From Odontocerum albicorne (lineage: Eukaryota; Arthropoda; Insecta; Trichoptera; Odontoceridae), in NCBI GenBank assembly GCA_949825065.1, contig OX463865.1, positions 21,251,115 to 21,315,114 of the forward strand: 64,000 nucleotides of DNA, written 5' to 3'. Within the stretch, counting starts at the first letter, position 1. Each line of letters opens with the position of its first letter. Below are positions 54,616 to 64,000 of the stretch, piece by piece. Under the pieces are notes generated by a model. It did not search any database. It saw only the letters and a program-made list of their open reading frames with translations, and was not told the origin of the DNA. The position numbers were made by a program, and so were the translations under genes.

Positions 54616-55070
54616 TATCGTTCATACCTGAGATGTTTAGTTTTTTAATAAACGTTATATATAAATTGTTTTTAGTACCAAAAATACTACTCTCATTTTC
54701 CTCTTAATATTTTCAATTCAAGTGTTTTAAACATGTTTCAACTTTTGTTAACTTGAATATTAAATTCGCCATGACACATACGACAACGTTTTGAATATGT
54801 TCCTCCGCGTATCATCACATATCCTCAGCACGTTTGTACGAGTATATACCTCGACAGCATCTCTGCCCCAGATTTCCACCCCTTTTAACAGCACATCTCC
54901 ACACAGTACGTTTTCATCGTTCCCAGCACCTGGAGATTCTCACGGTGTATGGGAAGATCTATTGTATAGACGGAAATTTCCCATCAAACTGGTGGCAGCA
55001 GGTGGAATATATTTTATGGGTGCTCTATTGGTTAGATATTTATAATGTGTCTTTCATATTTCCCACCTTC
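54616..55070. other. No recognised gene
   Basis: 54790-55060 has overlapping open frames on plus with no recognised family. Confidence 0.35.
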
Positions 55071-55074
55071 ATTT

Positions 55075-55440
55075 GGAAGTGAAACGTGGACTTGGCTTGA
55101 CTTGAAAAGTAAGTGTACTAAGAAAAAGAGATGGGTGTACTAAGAACAAAATATGTGGAGATGCGTGCAGGAACAATAAAAATATTTCGTATCAATGTAT
55201 GAAAAAGTCAAAATAAAATATGAATAAAATGGATGGATGCACAAAGGAGTGTTTAGTTGGTTTTGGAGTGCAAGGTTTGCGTGGTAGAAAAGCGAGGCTG
55301 AATCAAGTGGCCGAGATTTTTAAAGGAGGTGTAGTGAGAAATGTTAATAATATAAGATTATACAAGGTGAAATGTAGATGGTGGTGACAATTATGTTATT
55401 CAATAGAAACATATGGAAATCTGTCCTTTCTGCCTACCCT
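55075..55440 (+). repeat. LINE-A, decayed copy
   Basis: 'gaagtgaaacgtggacttgg' (SETWTW), then MRAGTIKIFRINV-like, GLRGRKARLNQVAEIFKGGV, and the end KSVLSAYPARC at 55420-55445. SINE-2 is inserted at its 3' end. Confidence 0.65.
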
Positions 55441-55812
55441 GCAAGGTGCGCACGGCCGCGCTGGGCTCCCGTGCGGAAGGTCGCCCATTCGAACCTAGCT
55501 GTGCTACTCCCCTTGAACGACACAGGATTTTTTCGCCTAGTATTCGAGGGTATAAGAATACATATGACTTTGGTCATATCTATTCTTTCAAAAAAAGATA
55601 ATATGCCGGTGTGCTCCGATCGTCTCACTTCGGTGTACCATCGGATTCAGTACAGCGGTTTGGCCGGCGAGTTTGCTGGTGTGCAGCGGCTCACTCACAA
55701 AAACACAACGACACAACGCTTCCCAACTGATGACGTCGGAATGGCGAAGGGATCGTCTACTACGAGGCCCAGCAACCACGGCGACGGCGACCCTGCAAAG
55801 AACACGGCGTGA
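55438..55812 (+). repeat. SINE-2, complete copy
   Basis: Head 'aaggtgcgcacggccgcgct', B box 'cccattcgaacctagctg', full body and tail, ending just after 'aggcccagcaaccacggcga'. It sits exactly in the LINE-A 3' end: upstream 'ctgcctaccctgcaag', downstream 'cggcgtgatgat' resumes the LINE-A tail. Confidence 0.85.
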
Positions 55813-56091
55813 TGATATTTATCTTCATACAATATGTTGTTTAATTAAAGGTTCTGGATGTTGTGCGTCCTGCATGTATCATATTGTGTTCATCCTCCTG
55901 GATCTGTATCTATCCACATGTCAAGCGAAGACTATGAACGATATGAACGAAGGAAGTACACTGATTATTCGGATTCGGATTGTAACATCCCCAAGGGACA
56001 TGGAATTATAATTATGTATATTCTCGTAGATGCATGTGTAGTATGCTATTTGGATAAAAGCTTTTATCTCCGATAAATGTAAGGTTTATTA

Positions 56092-57024
56092 CGAGGCGTA
56101 TCCAGAAAGTAAGTGTACTGAGGCTCTCATGACCGGATGGATTTTATTTTCGACATGTTGGCTACACTTCCGTGTAGCCTGACCCTTCCCCTCCGCAACG
56201 AGACCGGTTCGAGGTCAGTACGTTGAGAAGTGTCGACGCGACAACACGTTTCGTGAAAAATGTCAATCCAATCTCCCGCCAAGTGCGAAATACGGGGCGT
56301 CAACCGTTATCTCGTTTAGAAGGGAAAACCTCCGGTTGAGGTTTATAATGAGGTGAAAACTGCATATGGTGATAAAGCTATGAATTGTACGAGTGTGTAC
56401 AAGTGGTGTCGCGAGTTTAAAAACGGTCGTACGTCTGTGCATGATGATCAGAGGAGCGGAAGACCTTCAATTGTGACTGACGAAATTGACGAAATTGTTT
56501 TGGGACTGTCAAGGCATAATTTTAATTGAATATATGCCTCAAGGGGAGACCATCAACTCTGCAAGATACTATGAGACCCTAAAAAAATTGCGGAGGGCGA
56601 TTCAGAACAAGAGGAGAGGCATGCTGACAAAGGGAGTCTGCCTGTTGCACGACAATGCCAGACGGAACTGCTCGCCTCGTTTAAATGGGATCTCCTGAAC
56701 CGTCCCGCGCATTCCCCTGACCTAGCACCTTCAGATTACTATCTATTTACCTCCCTGAAGCTGCACATGGGTGAAAAAAGGTTTTCAACCGACGAGGAGG
56801 TAAAGGAGGAGGTGGAGAAGTGGACGGAGGGGTTGGCGGGAAACTACTTCGAGGAAGGCATCAAAAAGTTGATACCCCGCTTCACCACCTGCATTGAGAG
56901 GAATGGCGACTATGTCGAAAAATAGCTTACATATGTACTACGGTAACCACGTAATTTTTTTGTTTAAATAAAAAAAATTGTAACCTACAAAAATTCAGTA
57001 CACTTACTTTCTGGACTTACCTAG
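56092..57024 (+). mobile_element. Mariner element (family 1), copy 2, internally deleted
   Basis: TA-flanked (56090-56091 and 57025-57026). Inverted ends are CGAGGCGTATCCAGAAAGTA and its degraded complement. 933 bp. Confidence 0.9.
56261..56925 (+). pseudogene. Mariner transposase, multiply deleted
   Basis: MSIQSPAKCEIRGVNRYLV, a stop, then NEVKTAYGDKAMNCTSVYKW and VHDDQRSGRPSIVTDEIDEI. After a deletion joint it continues at YMPQGETINSARYYETLKKL. A second, smaller loss removes the bases after DNAR, which breaks the frame, so the second catalytic block is damaged. The AHSPDLAPSDYYLFTSLKLH block and the TCIERNGDYVEK end persist. The joints differ from copy 1. Confidence 0.88.
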
Positions 57025-57119
57025 TATCTTAACGGGGAAATAATCTTCCAAGTTGGGAACTTATGCGTACCTGGAATTGTCGCTGTACCTCTTCGTTCCG
57101 TGTTCAAAGTGTGACATTT

Positions 57120-57250
57120 AACATGTTATAATATATTATATATACGAGTATATGAGATTTTCTTTTCTTTCCAGGTGAGTACAGCACTGTCTTAACTATC
57201 ACCTGCAAATCGTAACCTTTACATTTTTGGTAAGTTTTTGCTCTTTTTCA
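57120..57250 (+). promoter_or_regulatory. Candidate recursive splice (ratchet) site, copy 3
   Basis: 'gattttcttttctttccag' runs into GTGAGT with the junction at 57174|57175. Downstream 'ctgtcttaactatcacc' resembles 'ctgtcttcactttcacc' after the 5258 junction. Confidence 0.35.
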
Positions 57251-57744
57251 ATGAAATGCACGTCTGTGACTTCACCATAAGTGCAATAGAAAGTATAACA
57301 CAAAGGTCCAAATTTTATTCTTGAAGTACTTAAAGCGTGTATGGACATAACATATATCACGCCCACCTCATGACCAGGCGACTTAACAGTTAAAATTTGA
57401 TATATGTATGTGTGTCAACTAGAACCGATAGAAGACATATTAGATTCTGAAATGTGCGAAATTGAATATCGATCGGTTATCAATATCGTTCGACATATAA
57501 ACGTCGATTAATTTCTGTCGGGATTTTTTCTTCTTTTAAATGAACTCAATAAAAGCGCTATATTAAAAACTTAACAATTCGGAATATAACGAAATAACAC
57601 GTCTTATATCGATATTTTAGAATATATGATCTTTTGTAACAATTTATATATAATAACATAGCTCGATTTATAGTAAATTCTCCCCAAGGGCGCTCTAACT
57701 CGGGAATTTAGAAGATGTTCGTAAATGGAATACGTATCTTTGAA
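57251..57744. other. No recognised feature
   Basis: A short LINE-E-like 'ccaagggcgctctaactcgg' lies at about 57682-57705; otherwise AT-rich. Confidence 0.35.
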
Positions 57745-57955
57745 AATTATACATTCATACATACCATCACGCCGTCTACTTCTTGAGGTAGGCGGAGAAG
57801 AGATACATCCAGACGTTCCTACCGTGTTACACATATTTTGCCTCTGTAACATCTATACTCTTCTCATCCAGCTTCTATGATTTGTCTTCCTTTTCTACAT
57901 TCCCTTCTTTCAAAATATCTTCTCTTTATTCAACAATAATTTTTGTACAATCTTT
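57745..57955 (-). repeat. LINE-A fragment, 3' end
   Basis: The minus strand has the 'gcgtgatggtatgtatgaat' tail and decayed VNKEKIF-EGNVEKEDKS-like coding. Confidence 0.7.
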
Positions 57956-57989
57956 TTATTTTCTTTGATTTATAAAACATCACGTCTCG

Positions 57990-58225
57990 ACACCATATGA
58001 ATGAGAGACTATTATAGATTCCATAAATATGAAAGATATATCTCTGACTATGATCAGATCGAGTCGGGGAGCAGGCGGCGCGCCGTCTCCGTGGAGAGAC
58101 GCCGCGCCGCTTCCTCCTTATCCGATTCGGGGCAGTCTTTAAAAATACATAAAGATCTTATCCGTCCATCCAGGCAGGAGCCGTTGCCAGCTCGGCTGTC
58201 TTAATTAGTCCGCTCCTTTTTTCTG
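57990..58225 (+). other. GC-rich island with arginine-rich open frame
   Basis: 58055-58130 is strongly GC- and CpG-rich, unlike its flanks, and contains an imperfect palindrome around 'gcggcgcgccgtctccgtgg'. The 67-codon frame (58001-58204) reads DQIESGSRRRAVSVERRRAA in the island. It is not similar to any repeat here. It could be a host exon or a regulatory island; unproven. Confidence 0.3.
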
Positions 58226-58555
58226 GAAAACTAGTAAATACGTTCTGCGGTTTGGATATCTCACTTCTCCTGCTTGCCTTTGAGAACGATGAGTTTTCAA
58301 AGAAATGTCGTTTGACCTATTCTATCAAAGAGGGCTATCTCAGCTCATCGTCTAGGATTTTTAAAATTAAGGTTTTTTGATATACATACATTTTTTTACA
58401 GTTAACTTGTCAACCCTCTTTTGAGTTTTGAACAATTCAGGCTGTCTGGGTATTTCTTGAAAAAATCTCTTTTCTTACTAATCGTGTATTATATTAAACG
58501 CATCGAGTTTATTGCCATGTGGCAATCTCTTTTCATTTGAAGAAATTTCTTCAAA
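58226..58555. other. AT-rich stretch, nothing recognised
   Basis: 58505-58535 has 'attgccatgtggcaatctct', similar to the 3' end of the jockey-like LINE at 32600. Confidence 0.35.
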
Positions 58556-58559
58556 GTTG

Positions 58560-58670
58560 TAATGATGGGTCACAATAGTTTATTAATGCCAACATTTATG
58601 TATGAGAGTGAGACGTAAACGTGGAAATAAATTGAAGAAGCAGAGTAAATGCGGTAGAAATTGTGTACTA
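58560..58670 (+). repeat. LINE-A fragment
   Basis: 'tatgtatgagagtgagacgt' (YESET) followed by 'agaagcagagtaaatgcggt' (RSRVNAV). Confidence 0.6.
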
Positions 58671-58746
58671 AGTAGAAAATGTGATATGTCGTGTTATGAC
58701 ATATTGTAATAAGAAATCTTCCTCCTCATACGTACAGCTCCTACGA

Positions 58747-59075
58747 GGTGCATGGCCGCGTGGTAACACACTGAACTTCCGTGCGGAAGGTTGCCGGTTC
58801 GAACCCCGCGCTGTCCCCTCGACTGATACAAGTATTTTTTTCCGCCTGGTATTCAGGGTATAACAATACGTATAACTTCGGTCATATTTATTCTTTTAAA
58901 AAAAGAGAAAAAAATGTGTACCGATGTGTTTCGATCGTCTCACTTGGGTGTAACATCGGATCCAGTACAGTGGTGTGGTCGGTGAGTTTGCTGGTGTGCA
59001 ACAGCTCACTGAATTAAACAAACTGAGGCACTGCTTCACTTCACTCCGAGGCCCAGCAACGACGACAGCTCTTAC
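58747..59075 (+). repeat. SINE-2, complete copy
   Basis: 'ggtgcatggccgcgtggtaa' (A box), 'ggttgccggttcgaaccccg' (B box), then the full body and 'aggcccagcaacgacgacag'. The best reference for the family. Confidence 0.85.
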
Positions 59076-59200
59076 GATTTCTCTGACTTTGCTCCATTTA
59101 TAGGTATGCTTATGGAGCAAAGTCCTATTTATAAAAAATATATCATATGAAATAACCAAAAATATTCCAAGTCACATAAAGCCAGCTTTTTACACTAACT

Positions 59201-59605
59201 TTAATCTCCGGAAACTCTTATTTCAATGGGAAAGGCAAAAATGGAATACTTAGCAACAGTGGTGTGTATAAACTTTTATGTGCTGACTGTGATCATTTCT
59301 ATATAGGAAAGACAGGAAGATCTTTTGAAAAGAGATTTCGTGAACACAAATCCGCCTTAACAAATCCTTTAATTTATTCTGAAATGGCTAATCATTGTCA
59401 CCGTGAGAATCATACTTTTTCTATCGATGATGCCAAATTCTTACATATTGGCAACGGAAATAAATTGGACAGATTAGAGGCCCTAGAAAATTCTAAGTCA
59501 GTATACCGATCGGAGAATCTGTTGAACAGTTATTTCCCCAAAATCTCCCCGCACTTGGCCGAAATTATCCCTAGCCTTCCTCACCCCCCAGCCTCCAACC
59601 GTTGA
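59201..59605 (+). pseudogene. GIY-YIG endonuclease domain of a Penelope-like element
   Basis: The frame contains SGVYKLLCADCDHFYIGKTG (GVY...YIG, the GIY-YIG core), RSFEKRFREH with the catalytic arginine, and FAxH-like MANHCHRENHTFSIDD, then a conserved LDRLEALE glutamate. Two cysteines (CADC) before the YIG motif match the CCHH-type arrangement of Penelope endonucleases. The open stretch ends at 59603-59605. The domain is complete and without stops, but it lacks its reverse-transcriptase partner. The Met at 59264 is internal to the domain, so it is not the real start. Confidence 0.88.
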
Positions 59606-59657
59606 AGCGTCTATATCGGTACCAGTTCGAACAGCATTTAGTCTTGTTTGCGCTCCC

Positions 59658-59702
59658 CTGAAGATGAGGTGTGCACCTTGAAATCGGTAGGGTTATACCG
59701 TC
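59658..59702 (+). ncRNA. Hammerhead-ribozyme-like core at the Penelope 3' end
   Basis: CTGAAGA, a stem AGGTG/CACCT, GAAA, a hairpin CGGTA/TACCG and GTC. The order fits a type of hammerhead known from Penelope elements; the two bases next to the stem are not ideal. Confidence 0.5.
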
Positions 59703-59754
59703 AAAAAAGTGGAATAAACAGTGTTTGTTAAAAATAAATTATAATAATTTTCTT

Positions 59755-59825
59755 CATCATACACTTAGCCTAACCATACTTTTCTTGGTTTTCCTATTTC
59801 ACACCTAAATACATTTGCACTTTGA
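59755..59825 (-). repeat. LINE-A degenerate fragment
   Basis: Minus-strand 'ggaaaaccaagaaaagtatg' then GT-rich sequence. Short. Confidence 0.5.
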
Positions 59826-59989
59826 ATCGATTATGTGTTTTTATATATGTATTTCTAACTAATTAATTGAATGACAAATGCAGTGGAAATTCTGTAGAAT
59901 AACAATGACTTCTGAACGCATTCATATATGATACTCGTATATCCCATCCCATCCCATCCTATCAAAAGTTCCCTGAAAGCACGCGCTAT

Positions 59990-60240
59990 TGACGCGCGCC
60001 GCTCATCCAATCCAAACAACTCGTCCACTGTCAGTAGTCAGTCAACTATCACGGATCTATTTCTGTCCTCACGCGCACTCGCAGTCGCACTGGCCGGCCG
60101 GTGACGGTGACGGCTGCGAGCTTGACATTCTCCATCGTCCGCATTTAGAGCTGACTGCTGGAGGATCGGACGGACTCGCCTAACAGCTGACTTGCAGCGC
60201 CGCCTCCTCGGTGATTTATTGTTGTGTATGCGCGACTCTT
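59990..60240. promoter_or_regulatory. CpG-rich unique island, candidate promoter or first exon
   Basis: A GC- and CpG-rich stretch ('cactcgcagtcgcactggcc') in AT-rich surroundings, with several TCAGT/TCAGTC pentamers (60029-60042) resembling the arthropod initiator. It is not a member of any repeat family in the window. A CCCAT-type short repeat (59942-59962) lies just upstream. A promoter role is inference only. Confidence 0.3.
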
Positions 60241-60417
60241 GTGCATCGGAGATTTGCATCGCATAGGTATTAATGTATGCATCATGCAGAGATTCATGGA
60301 ATGATTTCGACATATGTACATAGCAGAAATAAGAAATTAAAAAACATCGAAAAGAAGATTTTTTACGTTTGTACTGTTCTGCTGTACATGCACGCACACA
60401 TTAGACTTAACTCGATT

Positions 60418-60840
60418 GACTAGCTGGGTTCAATTCCCAGTGGGATAGATGGAATAGGTTTGATGGCAAATACCCCAGGCGAGGTAACTCACTTAACAGC
60501 GCCACTTTGATTGAGGCATTGTTGTAATCCTGTTAGCACAACTGACAATCGGGAGCAATCAATACTGTGCAGGAAGCTTGCCTCACGGGAACTTCCCTTA
60601 GTTCCAGGACTACTCTCCTAATTTACCTAAAGGATATTTGAAAAAAAATATGACACAAAATACTTTATTTTTATATTAAACATTTGTTTTGTATTCAAGT
60701 CCCTTCATTGGACGTCTCCATCGTATATTATCTTTTGAATTTTGCACCGGCGCTTTAGAGAGGAGTAAAACTCGAGATCGCTTACGTCTTCATCGCAAAT
60801 AAATCGATTGTTCCGTATCGATCCAATAGGGTGGGGTATT
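60418..60840. other. SINE B-box remnant and unique sequence
   Basis: 60425-60450 has 'gctgggttcaattcccagtg', a good B-box stem. The following 400 bp are unassigned. Confidence 0.35.
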
Positions 60841-61215
60841 ATAACAGGACTTTTACCGTTGCCGGTCCTATGACGTGGAATGATATACCTCAAATAGTTA
60901 GTGATATGGGTGGCGTGTGGATTTAGGAAGCACTTGAAGACAACCCTTTTTGGGACGTCTTATCAAAATTTATGAGTCAATACTTACATTTTACCTAAAC
61001 CTGAATACATTTTACCTAAACTATCACTAATCGGAAGATCTACAAAGGTGTCTTTGAAGTGCGTCGTCCGTTGTTCAATTTTCTTACCAAACTAATGACA
61101 ACAGCTAGCACCTTCTTACACTTAACTTGTTATTTTTTAAATATGTCAATAGTACTAGATTCGAATCCCTTGAGGAGTTTGCTCTCTAAATGGCGCTAAT
61201 AAATTACCATTTTAG
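60840..61215 (+). repeat. LINE-E C-terminus plus 3' region
   Basis: TFTVAGPMTWNDIPQIV (C-terminal signature), EALEDNPFWDVL, a stop, then 'atcggaagatctacaaaggt', 'cccttgaggagtttgctctc' and 'aaatggcgctaataaattac'. This copy links the coding end to the 3' region that occurs alone elsewhere. Confidence 0.7.
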
Positions 61216-61267
61216 TATTATTAGTGCCGTTGTTGTAAAGTTGCCAAAATATTTTTTTTAATACTCA

Positions 61268-61350
61268 GTGTCCTCAGATACAGGCAAAAGCCTAGTTTAC
61301 AGGGGACACGACAAATGAAGGGCAGCAAACCCAGATCCATTAAAATTGTT
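61268..61350 (+). repeat. Dispersed repeat R45, copy
   Basis: 'cagatacaggcaaaagccta' and 'ggggacacgacaaatgaagg'. Confidence 0.65.
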
Positions 61351-61383
61351 TATCCAATCGATTGTTTTAGATCTGGCTAACCT

Positions 61384-61510
61384 GACCTCTGTGGCCTGGA
61401 TGGAGGGCCCGCCTGTATCCGAGTGTTTTGGGTTTGATTCTCGGTGGTATCTAAAAAAAATCAAACGGTCTCTATTCATTCATTCGTATGGTGTCCATAT
61501 ATGGACAGAA
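61384..61510 (+). repeat. SINE-1 copy
   Basis: 'acctctgtggcctggatgga' and 'tgggtttgattctcggtggt' (B box), followed by an A-rich linker. Confidence 0.6.
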
Positions 61511-61662
61511 AACCGTCGCAAGGGGATCATAGTTTTCTGGCCTTAATCGAACTATAGAGCTTTAGCGCCAATGGATTATGCAAGAAACTTGTAGTTCTTC
61601 ATCGCATTGTTGCAATAGGAACGATTTTACTAGACTGCGACTCTATTTTATTTATTTTTCAG

Positions 61663-61722
61663 GTACGAGATCCATCGGGAATCGAACCCGAAACTCTGCA
61701 CCAACTAGACCGCGGAAGTTGT
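61663..61722 (-). repeat. SINE-1 fragment
   Basis: Minus-strand 'cgcggtctagttggtgcaga' (A box) and 'ttcgggttcgattcccgatg' (B box), with the variable loop shortened. Confidence 0.55.
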
Positions 61723-62935
61723 CGAAGAATTTGTTAGGCAGCTGCCAAGCTTTAGGACAACAATACATTCAAATCATTAATGTTCGTATCTGTATCGTCA
61801 ATAGTCATTCAATTATGCCACTTGTTCCAAGTAAGAAGCAATCGAGATCCCAGCGCCCTATCATTTGCATTGATCAGTGCCTACTAAGGGCATGCAGTCC
61901 CGATGCTCAGACAAGTTAGCACGCGTTACGAGTCCTGTTTACCCTTAAAATCACGTTCAATGTTGATTTCGTTTCAAAAAACCCCATATCTGCATGTTCA
62001 CACTGCATGTAGTCAATCAATCCTTCTCGGAGTCTAATCAGGATTCGTCAAGTAGACCAAGGCAAATTATCTTGTTTTGCTTCTTTTGCAAATATGGTTC
62101 TGTGAGTTATTAATTAAAAATAGGTAAAAAAAGGCACAATAATTATTTGATTCCGGCTGTGGACAAGGTAGAGTTTTACAAAGTTGAAGAGGTGGAAATT
62201 ATAATCTTATCTGTATATCTCGGTTATGGTGACTTAATTGTGATTTTTATTTAGTATATTCCAAATTGTAAATCTTGGTGATGTGATCATCGCGGTAAAC
62301 GAATTATACTCGTATAGTAGAACTCGGCTCATCTTCATGATAAGCGGAGACCTACAATACGAGTATAATGAATAATTTATCAATTGCCGGTGTTAACACA
62401 ACACAATATCGATTTTCTTTTTCACAAAGCCGAGAACTGAACGCATTGAAGGGGTTGTCGTTTCTCAAGTTTGGAGAAGCCAAGTCGTTTTGATGACGGA
62501 ATAAAATATTTGGAAATCCGTGCCGGTCTACAATATCTTGGAACAAATTCCCAGAAAATTTCTTAAAATTATTCAAGTGCCTCCCCTTTAGATACATTAT
62601 TCATACTTCGCACTTAACAATTTGGCATGCCGGATCATCTCAAGCGCGCTGCATCGCTGAAATAGTCACGGCTGAAATTCCGAGGTTTTCCTTGATTCGC
62701 TTCTTTAGTATTCGTTTGTTCATTTTATTTGTATTCAAGACGAGTACCTCGAATGGTGCCAATATGCCGATTAACCTGATCCACTTTGGCGTCATCTGAA
62801 GAAGTCCCGTTGCGTGTTTTGTCACCTGCGTAGTCTTTCTTTATTTATTAAACTTCTTTGTCGTGACCTCAATGCTGGGGAACTTGACCCTCAATTTTTT
62901 TGTTTTCTTGTGAAAACTACTGAGGTTGTTTCCCA
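61723..62935. other. Unique sequence, no recognised gene
   Basis: Short frames on both strands. Contains TACTCGTA (62307) and TACGAGTA (62358) within 60 bp. Confidence 0.35.
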
Positions 62936-62937
62936 TT

Positions 62938-63005
62938 ACCTTCCGCACCGCAGTTGCTGGGTTTCGTAGTCGAAGATCCCCTCGCCTTTCCAACGACAGT
63001 CTCTA
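62938..63005 (-). repeat. SINE-2 tail fragment
   Basis: The minus strand has 'cgaggggatcttcgactacg' and 'aaacccagcaactgcgg', the last 65 bases of the family. Confidence 0.6.
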
Positions 63006-64000
63006 ACTGATCCTCCACATCGATCGTGTGCTCTTCTGCGAGAAAATAGACGCGCATTCTCACACGCAGACGTCACAGACATAGGATCCTGCTGAGCTGC
63101 CTCGTAAGACTGGCGCATGTTCCCAGCCCCAGCACGTTGTTACATGTCTAGCTGTTGAGACGCCGTCAGTTCAATAGCAGATAGCTCTCCATTTCCCACG
63201 ATCCAGATCCACATATTCTCAGTTTTCAGGCGCCCCGTACAAAGTCAGAGAATCTCGCAGGCTCTCCTGATTGCACTTTCTCTGTCTACCAAGCCTTCAT
63301 TTGCACATAACTTCCCCGTATAAATCGCGTTTTGGGAGCCTCGCAGTAAATGTTCTGGGAGTCGTACGTACAAATATATAGTATATATTGTGAGCCCTGC
63401 TGCCAATCTACAGTATTTTGAGGAGTCCTAGATGTAGTATATTTGTTGATGTAAAATGGGAGCAGGAGTGTTATAGAAATGTTTTGGGATATACTGATTA
63501 GGATAAGAGTTGGAAGGATTAGGAGAGAGAATAAGGAAAACACACATAAGCAGAAGTTAACAGCTTTTGTGCCCCTCCATCAAGTTGAACCTGCGGGCCC
63601 ACAGTTTCTTGGGTGTGGCCGCTGTCCGTGTACTGACAGCTGCTTGGAGTCAAAGGTGAATAGTTCGAGATATCAGCGGGCCAGGGGCTGAGTACTTTCT
63701 GGGTGACTCTAGACTGGCCAGTACTGTCCACGAGGTACTACCGCTTTATAGATCGCTACACCCTATTTAACTCTTTCGTGCAAATAGATTTGGTGGTATT
63801 ATTGCTTTCAATTAATTTATTCCAATGTTCCAGATTTGATTTTGAAAATTATTATTGGTATACTCGTACATGGCTGTGTCTGACGCAGTGTATATTTGAG
63901 AGAAAAAAAAAAGATAAATCTCAAGGAAAATAGGTAATGGGGTGGGAATCGTATGGGTTAAGGATGTTGAATATTTTGAAATAAATAGTGTTTTTTTCTT
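63006..64000. other. Unique sequence to the window edge
   Basis: 63006-63320 is GC-richer without a clear frame. The rest is AT-rich and unassigned, with one TACTCGTA (63862). Confidence 0.35.

Larger units (their letters stand above)
59190..59760 (+). mobile_element. Penelope-like element 3' portion
   Basis: Encodes the GIY-YIG nuclease domain and then the terminal region with the hammerhead-like core, ending near 'agtggaataaacagtgtttg'. The reverse transcriptase upstream is absent. Copies of the end alone are at 16441, 35385 and 45395. Confidence 0.85.

Noticed and set aside
61640..61680. Fourth ratchet-like site (pyrimidine tract, CAG|GTACGA at 61662|61663)
   Set aside because: GTACGA is a poor 5' splice site, and the segment is the edge of a tRNA-derived SINE without homology to the other three.
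1..64000. Endogenous viral or toxin genes
   Set aside because: No frame resembles viral structural, polymerase or toxin proteins; all reverse-transcriptase signals fit non-LTR or Penelope-like elements.

Overview
This window reads as gene-poor insect (or at least arthropod) nuclear DNA built almost entirely from transposable elements and tandem repeats. Base composition is AT-rich. There is no bacterial gene organisation. The recognisable proteins are a DDE-type DNA transposase, mariner transposase remnants, non-LTR reverse-transcriptase C-termini and a Penelope-type GIY-YIG nuclease. I see no convincing host protein-coding gene, rRNA or functional tRNA. The order of insect cannot be fixed from sequence alone.

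Layout. 0-9.6 kb: SINE and LINE fragments around one nearly intact DNA transposon (about 1.1-3.8 kb, 581-codon transposase on the minus strand). 9.6-13.9 kb: an internally deleted mariner, a palindromic MITE, a 72-bp satellite with a six-unit higher-order period, and a 39-bp minisatellite grown inside a dispersed repeat. 14-23.3 kb: LINE fragments, a second copy of the MITE nested in a LINE, a 509-bp mariner derivative, 52-bp and 59-bp tandem arrays, and the first of three fold-back elements with hammerhead-like cores. 23.5-36 kb: two mariner copies sharing the same internal deletions, an inverted LINE pair, tRNA-derived SINEs and a jockey-like LINE. 36-48 kb: a 27-bp minisatellite, a piggyBac-like TTAA-flanked MITE, more LINE pieces, a palindromic MITE and a jockey/CR1-type C-terminus. 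48-64 kb: two more fold-back elements, several SINEs, a second deleted mariner of the first family, a Penelope-like 3' end, and a few GC-richer unique islands that might be host regulatory or exonic DNA.

How it fits together. One LINE family (called LINE-A here) accounts for about 25 truncated fragments in both orientations. Autonomous elements have mostly decayed, and their non-autonomous derivatives dominate: deleted mariners, MITEs and SINEs. Three window-scale signals stand out. (1) The 8-mer TACTCGTA/TACGAGTA occurs about ten times more often than expected; it matches a Minos-type excision footprint (TA + 4 bp + TA), and two copies interrupt a LINE-A motif that is intact elsewhere. (2) Perfect or near-perfect CAG|GTRAGT junctions after pyrimidine tracts occur three times on the plus strand with homologous downstream sequence, so they are either recursive-splice (ratchet) sites in a very long intron or a repeat that supplies them. 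(3) Hammerhead-ribozyme-like cores sit in fold-back elements and Penelope-like termini. All repeat-family names here are descriptive, because no database search was possible.
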